The notes: generated by a model from the sequence alone, not told the origin. DNA of 64,000 nucleotides from Pipra filicauda (GCF_003945595.2 NW_024104332.1:1674001-1738000), one strand, 5' to 3'; numbered from the stretch's first letter, positions 1 to 21,577 are shown. Program-made: numbers and translations.

Positions 1-3724
<3,724 letters not shown>

Positions 3725-3838
3725 ACAACTTTGTGGTAGATTCCAGCTCTTGTGTTCGTGCATGTCCAAGCTCCAAGATGGAGGTTGAAGAAAACGGTAT
3801 TAAGATGTGCAAGCCCTGCACTGACATTTGTCCTAAAG
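3725..3838 (+). CDS. ERBB4: ERBB4 exon 8 (end of domain II)
   Basis: This 114 bp exon encodes (H)[20 protein letters not shown] and then [17 protein letters not shown]. It carries five cysteines of the last disulfide modules of the furin-like domain II. The acceptor tttctttag precedes 3725 and the donor gtaggg begins at 3839. Both borders are phase 1: the first two bases complete the His codon of exon 7, and the final G joins CA of exon 9 to give Ala. The length is one codon shorter than EGFR exon 8, as recalled for ERBB4. Confidence 0.98.
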
Positions 3839-9058
<5,220 letters not shown>

Positions 9059-9132
9059 AGACCCGTATCACACAATTGCTGCAATCAATCCAGAGAAATT
9101 AAATATCTTTCAAACAGTGAGAGAGATAACAG
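9059..9132 (+). CDS. ERBB4: ERBB4 exon 10 (domain III)
   Basis: This 74 bp exon encodes (G)[20 protein letters not shown] and then REIT, a short piece of domain III. The acceptor is tctttcag before 9059. The donor gtaaaa begins at 9133 and lacks the usual G at +5. Phase is 2 in and 1 out. Compared with the human protein as I recall it, about six of 24 residues differ (PYHTIAAIN against PYNAIEAID), more than in neighbouring exons, but the frame and the core VREIT are intact. Confidence 0.97.
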
Positions 9133-10651
9133 GTAAAACACTTCTGATTTCCTATAATGTGAACTTCTCATTTTGTGTTTATGGCTGTCACTTGTTGGTT
9201 TTTTCTGAAGAACACAGGGTACTTTTTCTTTGAGCTCATCCTGCTGTCGTTTTTATTTAAGTTTAATGCAGAACAACTTCAGTATTAGTTGACATTCACG
9301 AGTGTGTTGTCCTTTGCTCCTGAACACAGGATACCTGTTACATTTGGGGTACCAAGACCTTACTGGCAAGTGAACAAGGGGTCTTGGTCCCATCTAGCAA
9401 AGCAGGACAAGTGTTGCAAGGGGGGACACCTAATGAGGAAAATGGTGCTGAAATGTGGGAAACAATTGTCTTCACCTGAAAATATTTGAAATATGTCTTG
9501 GAAAAACAGACAAGCCAATCTGCTTTTACAGCTACTTCCCTTGGTCTAACAGAAGATGCTGCTGCAAATTAGCTTCTGTAATTTAAAGATAGATGTATAA
9601 TGTGTGGAGTGGTAGTGCCTCCCATTTTTTGTGACTTTTCAGTGGGGTCATAGAACTAGAACTCAGGACTTTTATTTTCTTGCATTTTGCTTCTTGTTGT
9701 TTCATTTGGGGGACAGGGAGGAAGATACTAGAGCTCTGAGTTCTTATTTGATTGCTGATTGTGCACAGCACAATCAGGGCAATGCAAAAAAATAATTCTA
9801 TTACATGCACAAAAAAAAAATACCTTTGGGCACTACAGCTTGGTTGTAGCTGGGTAGAGCTCAACAAGTGTTAGGCATTTGAAACAAGTTCTCTCCCACA
9901 TGCTTTACCTCTCAAAAGCAAACCAGTGTTTTTCAGCAAACCAATGGGAAAATGGAAAGCAGATTCTTTGTCTCCCCCTAATTAATGTCAAAGATAACCT
10001 GGCATCTGGATGGCTGTAATTTGCCATTCTTAAGAACAGTAATTAACAGTCTGAGTTCTGCTACTTAAGTGGAATTACCCCTGTGCTTAACTATGTACTG
10101 CATTTCAGTCCAGTAGAGTCAAAACCATCAGGAACTGCACTCTCTGGAAGTCTGTGTAGCACAAAACAAGTGGTCTGACACACCTGTGCAGAGAGTGCTC
10201 TGGTGATGAACAGTCCTCACCTCAGAAATTAATGCAAGTGCTTTGTTATAGGAAAGTCTTGCCATTTTTAATGAATCACGATGGAACTCTCGACTTCTGG
10301 CCTCAGTCTCTAGCACATTTTAGAATGGCATGGTGTTAATTCAGGCAAATCTTCATTTTATCTGCTGCTGCTGTTTACAGAAAGGCTGGGAGGCCTTGCA
10401 AGGTTCCAGCCCATGTTTGGGTTCTCCCTCACTGTGGCTGCTGAAAGTGGATGCAGTGCTGCTGTGACCAGTCCTCCTGTGCTTTCTTGGAGGAGACAGT
10501 GGTGAGCAGCCTGGTAGTCTGCAGCATTCCTTATTCATGTCTTTGTCTCAAACCAGCACTGTCTTTCATTTATAGGCTAGGCCTGTCATAACTTGTGTAT
10601 GTGGTAAAGCAGTCTTTATTGTTGAAATTATTGATGTTTTTCCTCCTTCAG
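9133..10651 (+). other. ERBB4: ERBB4 intron 10
   Basis: This phase 1 intron is 1,519 bp. It holds a perfect 10 bp inverted repeat with a 3-base loop at 9755-9777 and an A-run near 9811-9820. No exon or repeat family is recognised. The acceptor is tcctccttcag. Confidence 0.9.
9751..9783. repeat. Short hairpin-forming inverted repeat
   Basis: Arms ctgattgtgc (9755-9764) and gcacaatcag (9768-9777) are perfectly complementary around the loop aca. Flanking attg (9751-9754) and caat (9780-9783) can extend the stem past a 2-base bulge. It is too short for a standard microRNA precursor. Confidence 0.8.
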
Positions 10652-10742
10652 GGTATTTGAACATACAGTCATGGCCTGAGAATATGACAGATTTCAGGGT
10701 GTTTTCTAACTTGGTTACCATCGGTGGAAGAGCTCTCTATAG
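10652..10742 (+). CDS. ERBB4: ERBB4 exon 11 (domain III)
   Basis: This 91 bp exon encodes [20 protein letters not shown], then [10 protein letters not shown] and two bases of the next Ser codon. It is part of the L2 repeat, recognised by LNIQSWP and [10 protein letters not shown], which are conserved across ErbB receptors. N-M-T is a glycosylation sequon. The acceptor ccttcag ends at 10651 and the donor gtaagg begins at 10743. Phase is 1 in and 2 out. Confidence 0.98.
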
Positions 10743-12222
10743 GTAAGGTACTTCCTCTGTTGATGGAATGATTTTTTATTAGTATTCAGTGATTCTTTGT
10801 TCAGTAGCACAGAATGCAGCATCCTGCATTCCTGAAAGGAAGGACATCATAAATTGATTTATTTTTTTCTTTGTTCATTACCAGTATCTTTGCTAATTGG
10901 TTGTTTATAATGGATGATACCTTCTGAACATAATTATTTAAAAAAAAAGTATTGGTTCATGGCTGTAGCTATTAACTCATTGTCTGGAACTTACATTTTA
11001 TGGTTTAAAATACCTTGTGAAAAAATATAATTTAAAAGACATGAATAGTAGAACTTAGCCCCATTATTAGGAGTTTGTATGGTCACAGTTGGAAGTGCAG
11101 GCTCATGTGCCTGAAGAACAATGTGGTTTTGAGATAAAAGATCAGTACAAAGAACACTCGAATCACTGAGGTACCTTGCAGGTGGGAGTGTATATGAGCT
11201 TTGTAGTGCTGTGTTTACCAGGGGTGTTTCTGTCTGAAAACTCATATTGAGAAACTGGTTCGAAGAGAAGAAAATGTGGTGAGAAATAATGGGGGAAGCA
11301 CAAGGTGGTACTTAAGTGATATATATAGATATATAGATATATAGATTTATAGATATATACATACAGCAACCCCTTGTTACGCATTGTGGAGATGAATAAA
11401 GCAGGCACAGGATTCTGCTGGCATCTTAAACAGCAACCTGAGCAGAATATGAATAGCAGTGAAACCTTGAGGTTGAATCACAGCATTCTGTTTCGAAGCA
11501 GCAATTTTTATTTGGAACAGCTGGAAAACAATTACAGTCATTAAAATACAATAACTTAAAGGATGCCCAGAAACTGGATATTGTCTTCACTAATCTTCAG
11601 TCATAAAATATGTGCAGTCGTTTCCATGTAACACAGACAATCATTTACTGTTCCTCTGATGAAAAAAGGTGATAACCACATATTACAACAAAAGAAAAAT
11701 GAAATGTAGAAAGTTGGCTGTAAAAATTTCCTTGAAAATAACAATTTCTTCCTGTATTACTTTAAATGACATTAATTTGATGCCTGTCAGAAGATGTTTG
11801 AATACATTTTGCATGACTTTGTCAGCTTCTCTGTAGCATATAAACAATCATAGTATTAATGCTGTTGAAAAAGAAATCTGAATTTTATTCATTTTTCCTA
11901 ACAGCACTTTATCTCAAAAAATCTGTTAATGGAGGAAACGTGAGGAGTTCTGCTGGCCTCCTTGGCCTAGTGCTGTGAGCATCACAGCTTGTAGCATCTC
12001 AATTCTTACAAGACTCCTCATTTTCTAGGCAGTAGAACTGGAGGTTGACTCATAAAATACTTGTGTCACCCCAAAATAAAAGTCTTGTGGCCAATTCTCA
12101 GTTTTTCCAGAAAGATCATCTTACCACTAGGAACTAATTCCAGTGGGAAATTTCCAGCCAGCTCTAGTAAGTTCTGCCTTCTGGAGCTAATTCCTGTTCT
12201 CTTACTTTTGTTCTCATCACAG
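10743..12222 (+). other. ERBB4: ERBB4 intron 11
   Basis: This phase 2 intron is 1,480 bp. It contains an imperfect GATATATA-type simple repeat at 11318-11365. No additional exon is recognised. The acceptor region is ttgttctcatcacag. Confidence 0.9.
11318..11365. repeat. Imperfect (GATATATA)n simple repeat
   Basis: Alternating at/gat units such as agatatatag repeat with small interruptions over about 48 bp. It is ordinary intronic low-complexity sequence. Confidence 0.9.
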
Positions 12223-12422
12223 TGGCCTTTCCTTACTCATCCTAAAGCAGCAGGGCATTACCTCTCTGCAGTTTCAGTCCTTGAAGCAAATCAGTGCTGG
12301 CAACATCTACATAACGGACAACAGCAATTTGTGCTACTACCACACTGTCAACTGGACCAGCCTGTTCAGCACACCCAGTCAAAAGACAGTGATCCATCGG
12401 AATAAGAGGGCAGAGAACTGCA
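12223..12422 (+). CDS. ERBB4: ERBB4 exon 12 (end of domain III, start of domain IV)
   Basis: This 200 bp exon encodes (S)[40 protein letters not shown], then [20 protein letters not shown] and KRAENC. It closes the ligand-binding beta-helix and enters domain IV with the first cysteines. N-W-T is a glycosylation sequon. The acceptor catcacag ends at 12222 and the donor gtaagt begins at 12423. Phase is 2 in and 1 out. The segment after LFST is the most variable part against recalled human ERBB4. Confidence 0.98.
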
Positions 12423-13757
12423 GTAAGTACTGCTGCTCACAGCACGTCATCTTCTCTATGGCTGCCTCACCTGGGGCGAGAGGGATTCGGTTACAGACAG
12501 GTTACAGTGCAGAGAGCAGGTCAGGAACTCAGCTGGGGTCTTTTGGAGCTCCGTGGACATTAGTGGAGATGAGGTCATTTACAGCATTTAAGGATTTGGA
12601 CCAGTCTGCCTCTGTAGGAAAAGGAAAATTTTTAAGGCATGAACAAATGAAAGGGAGCAGAGAGAGCCCACTGCTTCCTTACCGTGATGTGAATTTTCCA
12701 GGGTAGTGATCCAGTTTCACAGACATGAATCATGAAGGCTCTGATTGGAGTGTTCATGACTTTACAGACTTTACAGACTCAAAAACTACAGCCCTTTCCT
12801 TATGAAGCGAGATTAGCATATTCTGCTTCCCCTACCCTGCCTCATCCAAGTGGCCTTGTCTTAATCCAGAAAGGTCACTTTTGGGACTGACTTTGATCAC
12901 TGACTTCCCCCTTTTTGTATTTGTCCTATCTGATAAAGAACAGTACTTTTAATTGGGCCTAATTGTCTGTCAGGAAAGCTCACATGCCAGTACCTGGGCT
13001 GAGATCATAGTACTGAAAAGCCAAAGGAACCTCTGTAGCAGAAGATTCAATTTGCTTATACAGAAAACAGGCAGTAAATTGCATTAATACAAGCATATTG
13101 TACCAGCAATACAACTAATTTTAAGCATCTGTTAGACTGCTAGCAAGAGAGGAGATTCATTAAATTGCTGTATGCTTAAATGATATTTCTGGGTTTTGTG
13201 CTTTGACCAGCCAAAAATGTTTTCTTTGGATTTTTTTTGAGGCTGTGATCCTACTTTTAACTTAAGCTTTTAGTTCTTTTGTTGTTGGTTTGTTTGGGTT
13301 TTTCCTTTTCTTTTTCCCTCCCCTCCCTTTCAAGTACTGTTCTGATCTGCTTTGAAAGATTTTGTGACTGCACTCATCAGTGTAGTACACCTTCCGTGTT
13401 AGGTGAAACACAACAATAGCTTTGTCACTGCTGCTCAGTTACTTTACTAATCTCTTCTACCATGTGTGAGCTACAGAAAGTACAAAGTCTTGTTTGGTAG
13501 GTCTCTGTGTGATTTTGTTGTGGGGTATCATTATTAATAATAATCTTATTATTAGGCTGTCTCTTTGCATGCAAGTTAAAAAATGCCACTTGCTTTCAAT
13601 GTAGACAGTGTAATGTGATCAAAGAAGGCTCTATTTTCAACATACCCAACTTTATCTTGTTCTGATTTAGCTCAGTTGCTCAGCATGGGTGAGCTTTGTA
13701 TTGTCTTAATGGCTTCCATTCTCTTATTTTTCGTTCTTTCCACCTGAAGGCTTTTTC

Positions 13758-13790
13758 TTTTCTTTGAGTTCTTATTTTCTTTGAGTTCTT
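13758..13790. repeat. 17 bp tandem duplication, two copies
   Basis: Units of ttttctttgagttctta occur at 13758-13774 and, lacking the last base, at 13775-13790. The repeat is pyrimidine-rich and intronic. Confidence 0.85.
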
Positions 13791-16368
13791 CGGAGGGAGA
13801 AGAATATTTGAACATTGAATAAGGTCAGCCTTGCAAGGGGAAAGCATGTGTTTTCTGGAACATTCAAGTCCCTTGAAATTTGGAGGAAAGCTCCTGACTT
13901 CCCATGAATAACAAAGCCTTCAGTCTTGCCAACTGAAGCATTTAGGGACGGCTTGTAGTTCCAGCGTGCAGTCTGTTTTTTCCAGCCCCCAAATAGAAAG
14001 CCAGCTATGAAAAACAGTGTATTAACTGGCAAATGGAGATGCTGCCAAGAAAGAGGTGTGCTGCTATGCTTTCCCCTGCAGAGTTACAGGATCAGTTGGT
14101 GAGGAACCACCTAGTTCTGTGCTAGCAGGCTAATAACAAGTATACTTTTTATGTCAGGAATGCAGAATTAGCCTTTTGAGGTCTCCCATAAGGAATTCCT
14201 TGGACTGACAGAAGTCTGAAGAAGCACAAGGTCTTGATGACCATGCAAGAGTCACTAGATATTCCAAGATCCTGGTGGTCGCATCTTGTGAGGAGATACA
14301 TGAACTTGTGAACCTTCCATAGAGCACAAGTTTCCTCTCTACCACAGGAAAAACTGCTGACCATGGGAGAAAAATTGTGCTCTTAGTGCCTGATGTCTCA
14401 TACAGTAATGATTCTTCTTTGCTTCAAGTTCTCTATGACTTACCATATGTTAGAAGACAATGGAAAATCACTCAGAGGTAAACTTTGTAAGGTGCTTTTT
14501 CCTTTCAAGGGACAGTGTCCCAGTTGTTTAACTAGTTTTGAGAGCTTGGGGACATAGCTGAACACATTAGTTTGGAAGATATTCTCATATTAATTGTCAG
14601 GACTCCTTTGGCAAATACCTTCTTGCCCTTTCCTGGGATACTCACTTTGAGTCCCTTTGAAGCTGCCACAATTACTGAAACATGGGCTTCCAGGGCAAAT
14701 GGAAACTCGGATGTGCTGTCTCACAGCCCTCACACTGTATGTTTTGTCACTAAATTTGCACACAAAGGGAAAATGTAAACTTTATTTCACTTCTAGCTTG
14801 TTGAGGATCTGTTATAATAAAGACTTGTCATTTTCCAGGAAGAAAAATAGTCCTGAAGAAAATTTAGCAGATTTAACACCATGAGAATCTTAATGAGGAA
14901 AACAAATCTCATTCATTTCGTTTTAAGAAGTCACAATGTCAGCTACAGTGCCAAGGGCCCTTTTAAAAGTGGACTGTAACTTGTGTTCATTAAACAGACT
15001 GTGTATAATGAACATAGGCCAGGGGCCAAGTGACTCCAATCCAACTGCAATGGCAGTGCAATCCTAATAGGGAACAGTGGTTTCCTCTCTCTAGGCACAT
15101 CTGTATGAATGAATTGATTAATGTTTTGTGGCCTCGTGAGGGTCAGCATGAGCTGAGAAGAGCTCTCTTGCTGCTTCAGCTCTGCCTGTCCGTCGGCACC
15201 TCTCAAGGGTTCAGTAGGTTCTGCTGCAGGTTAGCTGTCTAACTAAAATCTTCACAACTGCTTGGAGTAAGGCAGTGCTGTTCCTTAGCACCAGATGCAT
15301 TCCTCCAGCATCCTTTGAAGCATCTGTTATTTTCAGGAGAGGCCAACAGACCAGGGTTTAGGAGAGTTTTCCCTGCATCTTCCACTGCCTGAATGTCTGG
15401 GATCTGAGGGCAAGCCTCTAGGGTTTCCATTTCTGCCTTTCATATTTTGCCTGTTCTAGACACTGATTCTGCAGATGCTTGGGCATGTGCCCGTGCCTCT
15501 TGAGTGGCAAATAAGACTCATCTGAATGGGGAAGGGAAATGAGTAAGTAAATATTTGCAGGATCAGCAGCCATCCTGTGTGGCAGAAATACTGTCTGTTT
15601 GCTTGCATAGTACCTAGCAGGGTGTGACTTGTTAATAAAAATATCTAATTTTTTTTTTCACATAGTTTCCAGTCAAGAAACCAGTCTATACCATGATAAT
15701 TATTACTGCCACTTTCAGATACATTTATTGTTATTTCTTTGTATATTTTGAGTCACTGTCTGTTTGGGTTTGTTTTCCCCACTACCCAGTGATTGTTAAT
15801 GGCTTAAAACAAGTTAGAGCAAATATTTTCTATCCATGTGTAGCTTTTCTGAAAACTTACATAGGAGTTTCCAAGATTTTCTAGTCACCATCGTATTTAA
15901 GTGACTTTTATGATATATCCCAAGATGATGGTATTTTTTCATACCGTTTAATGCTGTGTTCAGCTGACTCTATACATCAGTGAGGAAATACTGAAAAATT
16001 GCTGAGCGTGTAAAATTGTTGGGGGAAAATTTGGCCTGTATTAGTTCTTCATCTCTGAGATAACACTGACATGGTAGAGTTTGGCAAAACTCTGATTTTG
16101 TTTTTTCGATGAAGCAGACAAAGACAATAGACTTCAGCCAGTGGAAAATGTTACAAAATTATCCAGCACACAAAATATACTTTATTTTCCTGATGCCCTC
16201 AATTATTTAATCTTGCTGGTTTTGCCACTTGTTAACTATGTTAAAATAGTCAACAAATACTTCACTGCCTCCAAGATGGCTTTTCCAAATGGTGGTTAAA
16301 AGCCTAGGGCAGACTTCCCTTTTTTGTAGAATGTTGAAAATACAGGAGGAAAACATATGTGTGTGTTT

Positions 16369-16370
<2 letters not shown>

Positions 16371-16408
<38 letters not shown>
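16371..16408. repeat. (AAT)n microsatellite
   Basis: There are about 12 uninterrupted AAT units followed by one broken unit. This length makes it a good candidate for length polymorphism. Confidence 0.97.
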
Positions 16409-16412
<4 letters not shown>

Positions 16413-19400
16413 TCCATAAACCCCAGGATGCTCTACTGCTTTGTGTTGTCTTTCTAACACTGTCCCATGCAGGGCCAGAAAGGTGGGGGTACCTGGAAAG
16501 GATGTGACCTCTCTCTTCTCCACCTTCCATACACACATTCAGGGATAGAAATATCAGTATCCAAACTTGTGATCACCAGGGTGGTGGTCTGTGACCACTG
16601 GAAGTCTTCTGAACTGTGTAGACCCTAAAAGACACCCAGGTTTGGGGACAGGTTGCAGGAGGAAATTTGAGGGCACCAGTGCAGTCTGATGTTGTCCCCC
16701 AAGGTTGTTTAAGTGTTCAGATGTCAAATGGGCATCTTCAAACTGATAAGCCAAATGCAGATTAATTGGAGAGCATTTATCTAAAATGCTCTCATCTAAT
16801 GTAGGCTTTAACTGTCTGCTACTATAAACTGTAATGTTAAACACTGTGCATAAAACTCACTTTGTTATGAACATTATTAATGTAGGATGAATGACTATAA
16901 AGTTATCTGCCAGAGAATGTGCTCCGGTAGTTAGATTTTACTCTTGCTCCATGCTGAAGTGAAGAATATACCTTTTTTTCCCAGCATGGGTTTTTTTATG
17001 GAACAGTCAGAGGTGGCTCATGTGAAATACGAGTGCACAAAAAATAAAAGTAGGAAAAAAGTGTTCTTTTATACAAAGTTATTTAAATAATTCTTTCAGC
17101 TTTAGTATCACCTGCAGTGTAAGGTGAAACCTTTCTGGGCAAAGATTGTTGTAAATGTGTTTGTTATGAATTATATCAATTTAGCCACCAATCAACAACT
17201 TGAATAAATTCATTAGCAGGCATGATACAAAGCTAATTGAAGTCTGCCAGAGTTTTTCTATTGAGTTCATAGGGCTTTGAATCTGACTCATACATGTACA
17301 GCCAAATAACAATAATTTTTCTTTTTTAGTAGCTAATTTTCCTGCGTTCTGTCTGGATTGGAAAAAACACTGAACCCTTCTGCGTCTAATCTGTGTGACC
17401 CCATTAATAAAGAATGATCCCTTCTTCTAAAACTCCTGATGAAAATGAGTTCCTGTCAGGAACATTACTGTTCTTTCCTTCCTCGTATGGCTGTGTGATA
17501 TGCTGCAGCTTCAGAACATGCTCAGCTCATGGAAATGCCAAATTACATGTCTAAAATGGAAGCATTTCTTTAGCCATTCTGATAATTAAAGAAGAGGAGG
17601 ACAAGTGTAATGGGTTTTTATAAGTTGTCAAAACAACCACTCCCTTCTTGCCAAGATTCATTTGTGAAAACATTTCTGTGACTTAGAAATAAGCTAAAGG
17701 AAATAGTGGGGTTTTTTGTTTGTGTTGCTTTTTCGTAGACTACAGGCACCGTGTTAGCTAGATTTCAATGGGGTAATCATGATTTTTTTTATTGAAAAGC
17801 TCCCTTTTTATTTGCATAAGGGTTACTCAGTATGTCTTCTGAGCTGTCTTGTAATGCTGTCACTTGCTGTTTGAAGGGATATTTTAGCGCAGCGCTGTGT
17901 GTGTGTAAATAAATCCCGATTAGTCTGAGTAGTCTGACAGCTGAGAGCAATGAAAATAAAGGAAATCACTGGTAATAAATTTAGATTTACCAAAAAAAGG
18001 TGAGAAAGCAAATAGGAAACTGCCTTCACATGCCAAGTCGGGAAAACAAAATAGAAAAATTACCAATATTCTTAAAATTTAAAATGAGAAGAAAGGGATC
18101 TCCAAACCAGGTTGGACTTTTTTTGTTGCATGACAGGTACCTAAAGTGAGTAATTGATTAGAAAACAAAACTATTCATATAAAAAGTTTGCTTGATTAGA
18201 ACTGGGATAGTTTCTGGGTTTGGGTTTTTCCTTCTTTTTTTTTTTTTTTATTTGCTGATACAGTTTAAGGATGAAGCTGTGTGTGAATCCCAGGTGTCCC
18301 TGTTGAGGCAGGACTCAGTGTCAGTCACACATCACCATGAGACTGGATGAGTTCAAGGGAGATTGGCAGACCAGGCATGAAGGTGCTGGCGGGGAGGACT
18401 CAAGTGTGCTCTAAACCCTAAGGCATGATTGGGGCTCCTCTGAAATGACCAGCTTTTTCTGGGTGCTCCTGTAGTCAATGAACATGACAAAATTGCCCTT
18501 TAATACCAAGTCAGTGCCCCTCCTGAACTGTACTGCACAAAGCCAGCGTGAGACTGAGATATGCATGAAATTTCTATAAAGTAGGTGCAAAAGGAAACTG
18601 TGGGCTACATGTGCAGCATTTGCTAAAGCAAAGTTTTTGCCTAATTCCTTTGATTTCTGTGAAGTTCAGTCAGCAGCATAGTGGAACTACTGACACTTGA
18701 TAGTTGCTATAAAAATGTTGCTATGCTTAAAAGAAATTAGTGTGAAGACAGTAATAAAAAGCTGAGTTTTGTGTCTCTGCTCATGCTGGCTGTGCTGGTG
18801 TGGTTCCTTTGCAGCAGAAGGGCTGCTGGTTCACAGCAGAGCTCAGGGAAGGAGGATAAGGCATGTCTCTGAAATGCCCTGCTGAGTAGCTCATGTCCCT
18901 CTTGCTGTGCTGGAATCTGTGATAATTAATACACTTTAAAGAGTATTAAATGACCACCTGGAATAACTCCTAAACTTAATTATTTTCTGTTTGGCTGTAC
19001 CTGATTTGAGCTTTGAGGCAAAAGAACGAAAAAGATACTTCTGAATACCTTTTGGATGTTGGCTTTAAAAAAGTCTATCTGACATTAAAAGAAAAAGAAA
19101 ATTAAATTCCAGCCTTGATAAAACGTGCACAGACTTTTCATGTGTGAGGTTATTTGTGGTGCATGAATAAGACAGTAATAATAATAACACTACTCCTCTG
19201 GCCATGAATTACATGCCTTGCACAGCAGAGCCGTGCAGGGTCAGTGGCAGTGCGGTACAGGTAGGAAGCATCCTGGTGGATCTCTTGTTCTTGGGTTCTT
19301 GGGTCAGTTTGCCTGCAAGGGCTGGAGGACATGAAATCTTTGATTGGTTCCTATGCTGCTTGTAAAAGTATAAAGGTGAAACGTCCTTTTTTGGCAGTGA

Positions 19401-20899
19401 ATTATGAATATGTTGTAGGCAGCAAACCAAACAAGTAGGTGAGGATTTGCCGTCTTCAATCCCAATAAAGCAAAATGTCCTATTACAAGAAGGAAGGAAA
19501 TGCAGAAGCAGCTTTGCTCCTCTTGCTACGTGGGCTAGGAGAGAGACCATGCATACAATTATTGTGTATTTTTATCTAAGAACTGCTTTCTGACAAGTGC
19601 AGTGGTTAGAAAGCAGGGTGACAGGGCCAGGCCAGGCAGCGTGTGCCAAAGGGAAAGCACCATGCCAGTGTGAAAGTGGACTTCCTGCATGTCAGTGGGC
19701 AAAAGGAGGTACAGGAATAGCCTGGTAGGAAATAGGAGAGGACATGGGCCAGGCCTGCTATATAGATCAGGAAGATGTGTTTGACAAACAGAGTGCCAAC
19801 ATCCAACAGTGCTGCGTGCTGGAAAGCGGCAACGGAGGAGCAGTTCGGGAGAGTTGCTGCCCGGAGCAGGGTGTGCTCCTGCACAGTCAGCTGCTGTGAT
19901 AGGCACTGTGCTGCAATGGGGGACGTTATATACTCTGGAGCACAGAATAACCAGTTTTAAAACATGCCTTGGACAGCAGAAAGCATCTTTCTGCTGGCTC
20001 TTCTGCGATTTAGAAGGGCTTTGTGCTTCTCAGGTGATAAAACTCAGTATACTCTTCAATTGTTCGGGTAGATTGTAATAGACAGCACCTACTTGCACTG
20101 TTCCAGCCTGCACAGGGGAGACAAAACCATCAAGTATCCTGAAAGGAAAAGAGGATCTGTTTTTTCCTGTCACCCAGCTATGCTGATGCACTGAAGGAAG
20201 TGTAGAAAAATAGTTCATGAAGAACAACTGTTTTTTATTTCATATAAACCTGCCAAAGGGTTTTTTGCATTTTGCAAAAAGATTTTATTATTTCTTCTCT
20301 TTAAATGTGTGCTGGGCACGTACAATTGCTGTTTTATACGTGTATTCAGTGTGTGTGTGTTTGTTCCCAACTGTTCATCTTCCTGCTACAGCATTGGAGG
20401 GGGTGTTAAAATTCTCCCAGCACACCTACTTTTAATTTTTATTTGACACTTCCCTTAAGCTGTTTCCAATGTTTTAAAAAGCAAACAAGGGTCTATATTG
20501 TTGCCATCTCTGATATTTCAGATCTTTGGTGATTTTAATTTACTCAGCACAATGTGTAATCCATTTGTGTAAAACATTTCATAGTGGAAAAATGAATGTG
20601 AAAATGTGAAAGTCCTTTCACATGCCAGAATTTGGCTGGAACTGCACCCTGGCTTACTTCAGACGCTGGAGAGATAACGTATTTTCTTTTGTTCTTTGCT
20701 CATTTTCTCCATCTGTCACATCATCTATATATTTACATAGAGAAGGATTTATATAAAATAAAAATACAGACTCTCATTCTTCGAAATAAACTTTCCCTCT
20801 CACCCTTTGTTCACTGCTTATTTTGGGAGTTTTAATAGAAAGGCTCTTTGACTCTTCAGCTCTTCAGGTGCTTTTTACAATAAATAATTTAAAAATCAC

Positions 20900-21440
20900 A
20901 GTTAATGATGACTTCCCTTCAACTTTTTCCCCACCATCCATAAGTTTTATTTCAGGGAGTCCTCAATTCACAGGTAATGTTTTATATTTTAGTTTAATAG
21001 ACCTTTTGTGGATTTGGACAATCGATTTTTCAAATCCTTTAAATTTTTGGCATTTACCATATCCTGTGTCAGGGAATTCTGCAGGTTGATCTATACTTTC
21101 TGTGGAGAAAAATCTCAGTTTTGAACCCTATTGGATTCCTGTCTCTTTGAATGCCCACGAGGGACTTGGAAGAAGCAGTGAACAATTGTTTCATGTTTAC
21201 TTACCTCCTTGTCATTCAGGATTTTATAGGCCTTTATCATGCCCTTTCTCACCCATCTCTAAGGCTGCTTCTCTATTTATTCCTCTGTAGAGGCTCCTCT
21301 CTGGTTTCGATCATCCTTGCAGCGGTCTCTCGAATCTTTTCCTCATTCAATTTTTTTCTGGAAGGAGCAAACCAGAAGTGTGTACAGCATTCCAGCTGGA
21401 GTGCACGGTGTGTTTCGTGGTGGTGTGATGGTAATTTTCT
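20900..21440 (-). mobile_element. Ancient CR1/L3-type LINE 3' fragment
   Basis: The + strand carries, in order, heavily decayed versions of landmarks seen in the 3' part of CR1-clade LINEs read in antisense: a phrase like ttttataggcctttatcatg, then cctttctcacccatctc, then gaatcttttcctcattcaat, then caaaccagaagtgtgtacag and cattccagctggagtgcac. The same order occurs in the younger CR1 at 48.2-48.8 kb. The family assignment comes from remembered amniote consensus phrases and the ends are approximate. It ends about 140 bp before exon 13. Confidence 0.6.
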
Positions 21441-21577
21441 GCTTCTTCTCTGTTCTGTGTCTAGAAAATCTGAACATCCAGTTTAGTTTTCCAAGTGTGG
21501 CGGAATGCTGATGGCATGTTTTCCTCTGGATTTTGGAGGACCATGTACATTAGTGACAGTATCCTCTCTCTCTGCAG

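Larger units (their letters stand above)
12423..21577 (+). other. ERBB4: ERBB4 intron 12
   Basis: This phase 1 intron is 9,155 bp, the third longest here. It holds a pyrimidine-rich stretch (about 13268-13332), a 17 bp tandem duplication (13758-13790), an AAT microsatellite (16371-16408), a GC-richer block with no identified content (about 19150-20120), and an ancient CR1/L3-like relic (about 20900-21440) just before exon 13. No missing exon is expected. The acceptor tctctctctgcag is strong. Confidence 0.88.

Noticed and set aside
13268..13332. Pyrimidine-rich stretch as a possible cryptic acceptor
   Set aside because: No ERBB4-like coding sequence follows the nearby AG dinucleotides, so it is treated as low-complexity sequence.
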